Shown: positions 55,040-64,000 of the stretch, piece by piece
How positions within the stretch are numbered: the first letter of the stretch is position 1
How the letters are laid out: each line of letters opens with the position of its first letter
Assembly: GCA_024291935.2 (NCBI GenBank)
Contig: CM044309.1
Coordinates: 95,381,628 to 95,445,627 of the forward strand
Reading direction: 5' to 3'
From: Okapia johnstoni
Lineage: Eukaryota; Chordata; Mammalia; Artiodactyla; Giraffidae
Length of the DNA stretch: 64,000 nucleotides
Position numbers and translations under genes: made by a program
The notes under the pieces: generated by a model
Told to the model about the DNA's origin: nothing
What the model saw: only the letters and a program-made list of their open reading frames with translations
The model's database searches: none

Positions 55040-55685
55040 CTGTTATTCTTCATGAGCCCCTCAGACCATACCTGAGAGATTATGCTAACAAGGTAACTCA
55101 TGGTAGATAGTTTATGCTAAGTAAATAACTCAAGATGGGGACTGGCCATATCAGAAAGACCAATCAAATGATTAAGTGTTGGGGTGTCAAACGCATGATA
55201 TCAGCCTGATTTCCCCAAGGGAGAAGGGGTTAGAAATTGCTCTCAACCACGTGGTGAGTGATTAGTCAGTCATGCCTACATAATGAAACCCCAATAAAAA
55301 CTTTGGATACTAGGGCTTGATTGAACTTTCCTTGGTTGACAGTATACTGAGTGTTGTCTTGGATCATAGCATACCATCCAGAAGCTTTGTCTTTGGACCT
55401 CTTTCGGACTTCACCTACATATCTCTTGTTTTGGCAGGTTCTAATTAGCAGCTTTTTGCTGTAACAAAACTATAATTGGAAGTATAGCCCTTTCCATATG
55501 TTGTGTGAGTCTTTCTACTGAGTTATCAAACCTGAGGGAAATCATGGGAATCTCTGAATTTGTAGTTAGTTGGTCAGAAGTGATGGTGGACCTGGAGACC
55601 CCCAAATCTGCACCTGAAGTGAGGCCAGTTTTGTGGAGGACGGTGCCCTTAGCCCTGAGTTTTACAGGTTTATTGCAACACACAT
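55040..55685 (+). mobile_element. Endogenous-retrovirus-type solo LTR
   Basis: 'attatgctaacaaggtaac', 'tgcctacataatgaaacc', 'ggttggtcagaag'-like 'agttggtcagaagtgatg' and 'gaggccagttttgtgg' match a mammalian ERV LTR pattern as I recall it. An AATAAA signal lies at 55293-55298. There is no internal retroviral sequence on either side, so this is a solo LTR, and it sits within the L1M remnant. Family not named with confidence. Confidence 0.55.
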
Positions 55686-56235
55686 ACAAAAAAAAAAAGT
55701 AAGGGTGGACATTTTAATGATCTTGGGATATGCAAGTCCTGCCTAATACTATTCAAAATGCAGAAAGAAAAAGATGGATAGATGTGATGGTATAAAAATG
55801 TAACCTTTTGGTACAAAATTTAAGAAAAGATATGTAGAAGAAAGTTTCAAGATAAGTGACAGGCTATGAGGAATATTTGAAATCAATATTAGACAAAGAA
55901 TTATTATTTATAATATGCAAAATTTCATTCAAGGAGTAGAAAGATGACTTAATTTTTTAAATAGGCAAAGAAAATGAAAAGCAATTTACAGAACTACAAA
56001 TATCCAGGAAACACAAAAAAGGACAACTTCACTTGTAATCCAAAAGCTCAAATTAAATACTAAATTATTGTTTTTTAATCTTTAGAGTCACAAAAAATAA
56101 ATATCCAGTACTGGCAAAGGTATGATCTAACCAAGAACCTCCTAAATTACTCATACGAAGATATGTTGGTACCATATTTTTGCCCTTGCAATTTAACAAT
56201 ATCTAAAGAAATTTTAAATATGAGGAGCTTTTGAA

Positions 56236-56647
56236 TTCTCTGAATCTGTACTGCAGAATCACCCGCACATGCACCAAGATGTAGCTGAATGTCACTGCTG
56301 CACAATGTCGCTGAATGCAGCTGTTTTAGTTTCAACAAAAATTGGATACTCTATATACACATGACAGGCACTGTTCAACAAAATAATGGCTTAAATCCAC
56401 ACAAACTGATAAAGAACAATCTCTAAGAAAAAATATTTTAATGACAAGTCCCAATAAAATATGTTTAAACATACTTTTATATACAAAGCATATTCTACAC
56501 ATGTACTTCAGGCAAAGATGTATAAAGATACCTGTAAAGCTGTTCAATGGAGCGTGGAGGGCACTGCCAATTGGCCTTCTTGGATGCCCTTCCGGCCTCC
56601 TCCTAGTTGGAGAGATTGGAAAGTTAAAACCCACTAAGTTTCTGGAA
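56236..56647. other. No recognisable feature
   Basis: About 410 bp, unassigned. Confidence 0.4.
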
Positions 56648-56862
56648 GGGGCTTCCTGGGTGACTCAGCAGTAAAGAATCTGCCTGCCAAACAAGGAAAC
56701 AGGAGTTCAATCCCTGGGTCAGGAAGAGAAGGGAGTGGCTGGAGAAGGGAATGGCTACCCACTCCAGTATTCTTGTCTGGGAAATCCCATGGACAGAGGA
56801 GCCTGGTGGTACCTGCAGTCCAAATGGTTGCAGAGTCAGACACAACTGAAGAGACTTAGCAC
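56648..56862 (+). mobile_element. Bov-tA SINE with internal insertion
   Basis: Plus-strand copy: 'gggcttcctgggtgactc', then 'gtcaggaagagaagggag' plus extra bases where 'gatcccctggagaaggg' would be expected, then 'gacagaggagcctggtgg'. Diverged in the middle. Confidence 0.9.
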
Positions 56863-57429
56863 ACATGCATGCAGGTTTGCCTCAGGCCACTCAAACAACT
56901 TCTTTAATGAATTTGGGTTGTCTTTTTCTAAATGCCTCAAGACTTGGGGTACTACCAAGAGGCTTGGCTACAAAGATGGCCCTCCTGGGTAACAGGGCCT
57001 CTGGTGAGCTACATTATAGCTTGCTGAGTTTATGGGATAGGGGTCAACACAAAATTACTTAAAATACTTTGGTATTCAACGATTTTTGGTTGCTAAATCT
57101 TTTCAGATTATAATAAGTTTCCACCTAGTTGCTTTATCCAAGACACAGATGGACAAGAAAGATAGGTTGGGGGCTAAGATTTCTATCTTGGGATAGAAGA
57201 GAGATGCAAGATGAGACAAGACCGCAAAATGCAAGAGAAGCAGATTTTAAAAGGAAAAAAAATGAATGTGGTTTGGAACACCATGAATTGGAGTGATCCC
57301 ACAAGGTTAGAAGACAAGGATTGGTAACAGTATAGAAGTTGAAGCCTTACAACCACAAATGCAAGAAATAATCACCGAGATAACACAAAACGTGGGTTAA
57401 AATTTGTAATTTCATTACTCTTTCACAGT
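56863..57429. other. No recognisable feature
   Basis: About 570 bp, unassigned. Confidence 0.4.
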
Positions 57430-57905
57430 ATAATCCGTCTGAGCTTTATTTTCCTCATGTGTAAAATGGAAATAATACCCACTCCTTAGGTTGACTGAAA
57501 GAACAATGTAAGGCCACACGTGGAAATTCGCCACACAGTGTTTCCCACACAAGTGAAGTGAAAGTCGCTCAGTCCTGTCCGACTCTGTGGCCCCATGGAC
57601 TATACAGTCCTTGGAATTCTCCAGACCAGAATACTGGAGTGGGTAGCTGTTCCCTTCTCCAGGGGATCTTCCCAACTCAGAGATCAAAACCAGGTCTCCC
57701 GCATTGCAGGCAGATACTTTACCAGCTGCGCCACAAGGGAACCCCAAGAATACTGGAGTGGGTAGCCTATCCCTTCTCCAGGGAATCTTCCTGACCCAGG
57801 AATAGAACCAGGGTCTCCCACATTGCAGGCAGATTCTTTACCAACTGAGCTATCAGGGAAGCCCTATTCCCATACAAGGGAGACACTCAATAAATGCTAG
57901 TTTCT
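57430..57905 (+). mobile_element. MIR split by a Bov-A2
   Basis: Left part 'tgagctttattttcctcatg', 'gtaaaatggaaataatacc'. Right end after the SINE, 'gagacactcaataaatgc', is the MIR 3' terminus. Colinear once the SINE is removed. Confidence 0.7.
57554..57866 (-). mobile_element. Bov-A2 dimeric SINE with 12-bp target duplication
   Basis: Two units in minus orientation: 'gtgaaagtcgctcagtcc' to 'gcgccacaagggaacccc', then 'gagtgggtagcctatcc' to 'gagctatcagggaagccc'. Flanks 'ttcccacacaag' (57542-57553) and 'ttcccatacaag' (57867-57878) differ at one base. Confidence 0.93.
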
Positions 57906-59654
57906 TTCCCTCCTCCTACTGTCTCTATTGCCTGAGATTTTAAAGTCAATCTATATAGCCAAAGGGGAGGATATGGACCAAGTGCTGTTGATACATCTAG
58001 TATCTGCTGTATTTGGGGGTTAAGCACAGTATAGTGGTGGAATCATCACAAAGACTCGAGAAACCTCACCCATGAGGTCCTTACATTCTCATAAATATGC
58101 CACATCTTTAACAGAGCTGTATAGCTTTAATTTATTCTGGAGGAAGAAAAGAGATCACTATCATATATTCATCTATGTGAGTGTTGAGAAAAATGCTGAC
58201 TTAACCAGTAAACCACCTGTCTACCAGCTTATCAACTGGGGTGTCTGTGTTCCCGTGTCTGAGTCCTTTAACTCTGATAATCAGCTAATTAAATAAATAT
58301 TGTGTGGACTGTCAACAGGGAGTAGGCTCTTTAGGGAAGAAATAGCAATTGATATTTCAAATTTTCATATGTTACATAATGCTTGGTTTCCTATTAAGAA
58401 ACAAGTTGCAGAAGTTGTTTTTTTTTTTTTTTTTCCAGAACAGTAATCAATGTCAGTTTATGACGCTTATGAGTATTTGTTTTTGAGATCATGGAAGATT
58501 TTATCTGAAATCAGTGAACTGTCTTGGTGTTTGTTATTTTGTACTCTTTCCTGACCGGTTATGAAAATTGCTTGAAATGTCACATAAAAACAAAGAATTC
58601 AGGCATGTGATGGATATTGACTTGTGTATTTTTCACTAACATTTGCTGACCTTTTAGGTCAATATGTTTTGAAGCTTACTTAACAAACCAATATAATTTA
58701 TTTCAGTTTAGATCTGAATTGTTTTAAATTGCCAGAATGTTTCCTTTTATATGAATATAAAATTGCAGCCAGAGTACATTAACATATATGTTAAAAACTA
58801 GGTTTGGGAATTAGAAGTGTCCTGCATTTTTTTTCAAAATAATAGAAGCATATTTAAAATGACCCTTTGTCTTTCACCCTTTCGTCTCATGTGCCCTTAT
58901 TGCCTTTAAAGAGCTATAATGTCTAGAAAGCTGTACAAACAATTAAGCTAAATCATTTTGTAAGCGGTTCTATGAAATGCAAGAGTGATTTTTTTCTTAA
59001 AGTCCAAATGTGTAACTCAGCTTACATGAGCATATAAGCATATTTTGCTTAAATTACGTTTCCATCTGACAATATTAATTTCATCAAGGAAGCTTAGTAT
59101 AAAATTAATTATAGCTATCATTTATGCTATTTCATCTTCCCCTGCCATTGAAGCATCAATGAGAATTCATCAAACTGAAGGGCATGATTCACATTTTAAC
59201 AACAATAATAAAGAAAATAACCCAAACTACTTTTTCTCCCCTCTTACTAGAATTCCGTGACCAAAGACTTATCTCTTAATGTCATCCGAAATGTAATAAT
59301 ATATTTCGAAGATCAGGGGAAATGCTTCCAATGGATATAACGAGAGCACATCTAGTCATATCCTCCTGCTGACAAAGAACGTTTCAGTTTCATTGACTTT
59401 GGTGAATAACCTCCTGTGATTGTTTAAGAAACAAGTTCCAAGAAAGAATCTGAGCAAGAATCCAAATGCCATCCTGTTGAGCATGAAGACAAGGATATCT
59501 GCCCTCTTTCACTCACCAATTCCAGAACCCTGAGATTTGCCAAGAAAATAACCTTCACATTTCAGAAGTCTTCTCCCCAGCCTAGCTCCCCATGAAAGCT
59601 CACTGCTGTCAATGGACTACATCCCTCTAGGGACTGGCCACAGGGTTTGGTCGG
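57906..59654. other. Repeat-poor island, no gene recognised
   Basis: About 1.75 kb of AT-rich sequence with no recognisable transposon except a T run (58418-58436). No exon-like frame. In a window otherwise saturated with insertions, this absence is notable. Confidence 0.45.
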
Positions 59655-59807
59655 GGGGGAGAGGTTGTTTGGTTTTTGGCTGTTTTGGGTCTTCATTGTG
59701 CCACGTGGGATCTCTTCTTACAGTGGCCAGGAGGCATGTGGGAATCTTAGCTCTCACAACCTCCTGCACTGGAAGATGAGTTTTAACCACTGGACCACCA
59801 AAGAAGT
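59655..59807 (-). mobile_element. CHR-2-type SINE
   Basis: 'ttggctgttttgggtcttc', 'gaggcatgtgggaatctta', ending 'ggaccaccaaagaagtcc'. Minus-strand, with a G/T-rich left end. Confidence 0.85.
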
Positions 59808-60667
59808 CCTGATAATTTCCTCTGGACGGTCTCACCTCCTCGACTCCTAATTAGTGGCAAAGGAGGTGACACTTCTGAAAGACTGTTGATGGGAAACTAG
59901 AGCAAAGAATGTCAGTTAAAACAAGAGTCTCTGTATTCCACACACGTGGCAATGCATGGCAAGATTCCCAGGTCTTATCTTCTTAGATTAGTAAGTATTT
60001 GTAAATCAAAACAAAAAGTATGCTAGAAATAGCATTTACACCCATCTGCTGCAAATCCAGTCTCCGTATTTCCACCACTCTCAATTGTAATGGCATTTGG
60101 TGTCAAGAAGTCGAGATCAGATATCTCTTGTGCCCATCTCTGTCCTCCATGCCCACTGGTGCACTTCACCAACAAGCTGCACACAGCCGTGGATCCTCAA
60201 TGGCAACTCACCTCTCTTAGCTTCTACCCCAGGATCTTTCTGCTTCTGCTGCCGCATGGGATACCCACCTTTGACAAAGGCACAAACCATAAAAGGAGAT
60301 AATTTCCTATTAGGTAACCCTTGCCCTAGGGAACAAAAACTGGAGGATGAAAACTCCTCTAACATATTCCTTGGGTGGACAATGAAGAAGCACGTTTCAC
60401 ATGCCTCCTCCAAGGGTCGTTGGTAGGACCGAACTGCAGCTGCCCGCCGTAGTGACCCAGCTCAACAAACTACCCCTGGATTGGTGACTCTGCCTTTCAT
60501 CTCTGGACCCTTCCTCTCTGCCACTTTCGTTCCTTGGGATCAGCTCTCAAAATAAGCCTCCTGCATGCAGGGTCCACATATGTTTGAAAAAGCCTAAGGC
60601 CAGAGTGTCTCAGTGTTTCACACATTTTGCATGATTTCAGAAGAGGTAAAAATTTCCATGATTATTT
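59808..60667. other. Unassigned; possible old LTR at right
   Basis: 60060-60590 includes 'ccctggattggtgactctg' and 'aataagcctcctgcatgc', reminiscent of an old LTR end, with overlapping open frames on both strands (60097-60426 plus, 60117-60413 minus) that look incidental. Low certainty. Confidence 0.3.
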
Positions 60668-61410
60668 CAATCAGTTCAGTACAGTCGCCCAGTCGTGTCC
60701 GACTCTTTGCAACCCCATGGACTGCAGCACGCCAGGCTTCCCTGTCCATCACCAACTCCCAGAGTTTACTCAAACTCATGTCCATTGAGTCAATGATGCC
60801 ATCCAACCATCTCATCCTCTGTCATCCCCTTCTCCTCCTGCCTTCAATCTTTCCCAGCATCATGGTGTTTTCCAATGAGTCAGTTCTTTGCATCAGGTAG
60901 CCAAAGTATTGAGTTTCAGCTTCAATATCAGTCCTTCCAATGAACATCCAGGACTGATTTCCTTTAGGATGGACTGGCTGGATCTGCTCCCAATCCACGG
61001 GACTCTCAAGAGTCTTCTCCAACACCACAGTTCAAAAGCATCAATTCTTCAGGACTCAGCTTTCTTTATAGGCCAACTCTCACATCCACATATAACCACT
61101 GGAAGAAACCATAGCCTTGACTAGATGGAACTTTGTTGGCAAAGTAATGTCTCTGCTTTTTAATATGCTATCTAGGTTGGTCATAACTTTCCTTCCAAAG
61201 AGTAACTGTCTATTGGAATGAAAACTGACCTTTTCTCATCCTGTGGTCACTGCTGAGATTTCCAGATTTGCTAGCACTTTCACAGCATCATCTTTTAGGA
61301 TTTGAAATAGCTAAACTGAAATTCCATCACCTCCACTAGCTTTGTTCATAGTGATGCTTCCTAAGGCCCACTTGCTTTGCATTCCAGGATGTCTGGCTTT
61401 AGGTGAGTGA

Positions 61411-61689
61411 TCACACCATCGTGGATATCTGGTCATGAAGATCTTTTTTGTATAGTTCTTCTGTGTATTCTTGCCACCTCTTCTTAATATCTTCTGCTTC
61501 TGTTAGGTCCATGCCATTTCTGTCCTTTATTGTGCCCATCTTTGCATGAAATGTTCCCTTGGTATCTTTAATTTTCTTGAAGAGATCTCTACTCTTTCCC
61601 ATTCTATTGTTTTCCTCTAATTCTCTGCACTGATTGCTGAGGAAGGCTTTCTTATCTCTCCTTGCTATTCTTTGGAACTCTGCATTCAA
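61411..61689 (-). pseudogene. BovB ORF remnant between endonuclease and RT
   Basis: A 92-codon minus-strand frame with 'RIARRDKKAFLSNQCRELEE', 'KSRDLFKKIKDTKGTFHAKM', 'TEAEDIKKRWQEYTEELYKK'. This charged, helical region lies between the endonuclease and RT of BovB and other RTE-clade LINEs. The RT that should follow is absent because of the internal deletion. Confidence 0.85.
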
Positions 61690-62234
61690 ATGGGAAGATC
61701 TTTCCTTTTCTCCTTTGCTTTTTGCTTTTCTCAGCTATTTGTAAGGCCTCCCCAGACAACCATTTTGCCCTTTTGCATTTCTTCTTCTTGGGATGGTCTT
61801 GATCACTGCCTCTTGTACAACATCATGAACCTCCATCCATAGTTCTTCAGGCACTCTCTATCAGATCTAACCCCTTGAGTCTATTTGTCACCCCCACTGT
61901 ATAATCGTAAGGGATTTGAATTAGGTCATACCTGAATGGCCTAGTGGTTTTCCCTACTTTGTTCAATTTAAGTCTGGTTTTGGCAATAAGGAGTTCAGGA
62001 TATGAGCCTCAGTCAGCTCCCAGTCTTGTTTTTGCTGACTGTAGAGCTTCTCCATTTTTGGCTGCAAAGAATATATCCAAAATAATTTCAGTATTAACCA
62101 TCTGGTGATGTCCTGTGTAGAGTCATCTCTTGTGTTGCTAGAAGAGGTGTTTGCTATGACCAGTGCTTTCTCTTCACAAAACTCTGTTAGTCTTTGACCT
62201 GCTTCATTTTGTACTCCAAGGCCAAATTTGCCTG

Positions 62235-62570
62235 TTACTCCAGGTACTCTTGACTTCCTACTTTTGCATTCCAGTCCCCTATAATGAAGAGGATATCTTC
62301 TTGGGGTGTTAGTTCTAGAAGGTCTTGTAGGTCTTCATAAAACTGTTCAACTTTAGCTTCTTCAGCATTACTGGTTGGGGCATAGTCTTGGATTACTCTC
62401 ATATTGAATGGTTTGCCTTGGAAATGAACAGAGATCATTCTGTCATTTTTGAGATTGCATCCAAGTACTGCCCTCTGGACTCTTTTGTTGACTATGATGG
62501 CTACTCCATTTCTAAGGGATTCTTGCCTACAGTAGTAGTTATAAGGGTCATCTGAGTTAAATTCACCCAT
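62235..62570 (-). pseudogene. BovB apurinic-type endonuclease remnant
   Basis: A 111-codon minus-strand frame covering the C-terminal part of an APE-like endonuclease domain. 'RNGVAIIVNKRVQRAVLGC' is near residue 20, 'VIQDYAPTSNAEEAKVEQF' is at about 59-77, and 'FIIGDWNAKVGSQE' is near the end. In active elements this enzyme nicks the target DNA to start reverse transcription. The GDWNAKVG metal/catalytic motif is intact. The usual Y-A-P strand is preceded by D where I expect a hydrophobic residue. The N-terminal catalytic Glu region is not in this frame and a frameshift separates it from the downstream remnant. Confidence 0.9.
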
Positions 62571-62874
62571 TCCAGTTCATTTTAGTCCGTTGACTCCTAG
62601 AATGTCGACGTTCACTCTTGCCATCTCCTGTTTGACCACTTCCAATTTGCCTTGATTCATGGACCTAACATTCCAGGTTTCCTATGCAATATTGCTCTTT
62701 ACAGCATCAGACTTTACTTTTCCATCACCCGTCAATGAAGATAATGGTGACCTCCTTCAAAAGATTCCAGTCATGTACTGCTACACTCAGTGCCCCCAAC
62801 CCTGCAGCAGGCCACCACCGACCCATGCCTCCACTGGAGACTCCTGGACACTCACAGGCAAGTCTGGGTCAAAT

Positions 62875-63941
62875 GACACTATTTCTTGCAGTAAAAGAGA
62901 TCTATAGGTAATAGATAAGTTAATGTCTTATATTTTCTTGTATTAGTCACCCCGGTGGAAGAAATATTTTCATTAACTTTGCCCAAACATGAAATATTGT
63001 AAATATATATTCATTTTTAATTTGGGCATGAATCCCCCACTTGCCTGCGTTTGCTTGTGTTCATTTATTCCACGTATTTTGGGGCTGAAGATAAAAATAA
63101 AGAGATTATGTTATATTATAGAGTTTTACCCTAAATGATATACTTAATAATAATATTTAATTCACCTCTTTATTGATGCATCTCTTAATTTAATACATCA
63201 TTTATATGCTCTAAAATTAATAGTGGCCATATCACTTTTTGTCAGTTTTTATAAAAATGTAAACCTGTAGGCTTAAATACAAACCATCCTCTTATATGCA
63301 AATGTGAGACAATATGTTTTTAAAATGTATTTGAGGATATAGTATCTTAAATCCTAGAAAACCAACTTCATTTAATTAGGATTGCTTCCTCTTTGGCAAT
63401 TCAAATTTATTCCAATTCTGTCAAATATATTCATTTAAAAAATGTTTCATCATAAAACAAAATTAGAATTTATTTATATATAATAATTCTCAAGTATCAT
63501 AACTTTTAAAGATTAGGAGATGCCTTCCTAGATAATTTAAATTTGGCATTAATATACTGATCCATGTTCAGAAATGGGTAAATTCCTAAAACACATATGT
63601 CTAATTTTATGGGGTTATTTTTTTACCCCAGTTTGATGTAATTTTAGCTCCATAAACAAGGGACCTCTAAGTTCAAGATTAATAGAAATTAGAGCTGATA
63701 TATTGTCTTTTTACTATACTTCTCAGATATTGAGAAATTAAATGACTTTAATGACTGAGTAGCAAATCCTTCTGCAAATCAGATGGTTCCAATTCATGCC
63801 TTTTACAAAATTAAATGGTCATTATGAAGTCACCAGCTGCTAGATAATTTAAAATATTTTTATTATAGATTAGTATATTCTTTTGGCATGCAACTTAGAA
63901 GAACTTCAAATAACTGATATTTCTATATCAAGGCTCCTTGG
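62875..63941. other. Repeat-poor AT-rich stretch, no gene recognised
   Basis: About 1.07 kb with no recognisable transposon or exon. Confidence 0.4.
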
Positions 63942-64000
63942 GACTTCCCTGGCGGCCCAGTGGTTCAAGAACAAAGATCCCACATGCCACCTGGTGTGGC
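63942..64000 (+). mobile_element. CHR-2-type SINE, cut by window end
   Basis: 'gggacttccctggcggccc' then 'aagatcccacatgccacc'. The middle, including the box-B-like region, is deleted. The rest runs beyond the window. Confidence 0.8.

Larger units (their letters stand above)
53040..56235 (+). mobile_element. L1M ORF2 remnant, broken into pieces
   Basis: Plus-strand old L1. 'tatgcagatgatatgat' near 53652 corresponds to the RT active-site ADD region. 'aaatttttctggaaaaga' and 'ctactagttttcaaagc' (about 54040-54140) and 'ccagaaacggagccacat' (54223) follow ORF2 order. After interruptions, 'aaaggacaacttcacttg' and 'ccagtactggcaaaggt' lie at 56020-56120. Stops are frequent and no function remains. 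Younger insertions sit at 54343-54549, 54712-54937 and 55040-55685. Confidence 0.65.
60668..62874 (-). mobile_element. BovB LINE with internal deletion (RT lost)
   Basis: About 2.2 kb, reverse-oriented. From the left: the BovB 3' end ('cagtcgcccagtcgtgtcc') runs to about 61211. It then jumps directly to sequence that in a full element lies more than 1 kb upstream ('ttggaatgaaaactgacc') and continues through the inter-domain region and endonuclease to near the 5' region ('cactcagtgcccccaaccc', 'ggacactcacaggcaagtc'). The missing block is where reverse transcriptase is encoded. It also has frameshifts. It is the most complete BovB here but cannot be autonomous. Confidence 0.9.

Noticed and set aside
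60097..60426. Overlapping 98-109-codon frames on both strands at 60.1-60.4 kb
   Set aside because: No recognisable domain, overlapping frames on both strands, and the surrounding sequence resembles an old LTR more than an exon. Left as unassigned.
61411..62570. BovB endonuclease and linker frames as a live gene
   Set aside because: They are separated by frameshifts, the N-terminal catalytic region is out of frame and the RT block is deleted.
1..64000. CRISPR arrays, operons, bacterial ribosome binding sites or phage-like modules
   Set aside because: The window is mammalian. No regularly spaced repeats with unique spacers exist, and the dispersed repeats are SINEs and LINEs.

Overview
This is mammalian nuclear DNA from a ruminant, most likely a bovid (cattle, sheep or goat; the species cannot be resolved by eye). 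The evidence is the repeat content. There are about 28 Bov-tA/Bov-A2 SINE copies or pieces, whose tRNA-Glu-like heads read 'gggcttccctggtggctcag'. There are about ten BovB (RTE-clade) LINE fragments, nine cetartiodactyl CHR-type SINEs, and several L1 3' ends of the artiodactyl type ending in 'aacattgtaaagcaattata'. Underneath lies the usual old mammalian layer: MIR, MER5A-like, Tigger-like, L1M and MaLR-like LTRs. I see no protein-coding gene, tRNA, rRNA, CRISPR array or bacterial-type operon. The window looks intergenic or intronic.

Layout. 1-9 kb: SINEs, a MER5A-like copy, three L1 3'-end fragments and one unassigned short ORF (4046-4357). 9-17 kb: a dense nest. An old LTR is split by an L1 with a 16-bp target duplication, two MIRs are split by SINEs, and a second LTR (13.8-15.7 kb) is split by two L1s, one of which carries an inverted 60-bp copy of the LTR edge. 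17-24 kb: a repeat-poor stretch, then a complete short Tc1/mariner-type element (19404-19891), mariner miniatures and an isolated L1 5' UTR. 24-31 kb: a SINE inside a SINE (25.9-26.3 kb) and two BovB 3' pieces. 31.5-36 kb: a 3.3-kb minus-strand L1M ORF2/3' UTR meeting plus-strand old LINE 3' ends, all punctured by younger SINEs. 36-52 kb: mixed BovB, SINE and microsatellite content with quiet stretches. 52-56 kb: a plus-strand L1M ORF2 broken into pieces by two SINEs and an LTR. 57-64 kb: a MIR split by a Bov-A2, a 1.7-kb repeat-poor island, and a 2.2-kb minus-strand BovB that keeps endonuclease-derived sequence but has lost the reverse transcriptase by internal deletion.

How the parts relate. 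Nothing here acts as a gene set. The content is a stratigraphy: old MIR/L1M/LTR layers, then CHR SINEs and artiodactyl L1s, then Bov-tA/Bov-A2/BovB. Many insertions can be dated relative to one another by paired target-site duplications, which are listed with their positions. I found no convincing previously undescribed system. The observations most worth checking are structural: the inverted duplication, the internal-only BovB fragment, the isolated L1 5' UTR, the deletion-derivative BovB, short perfect direct repeats, and repeat-poor islands that may be constrained non-coding DNA. Family names rest on remembered consensus sequences, not on a database search.
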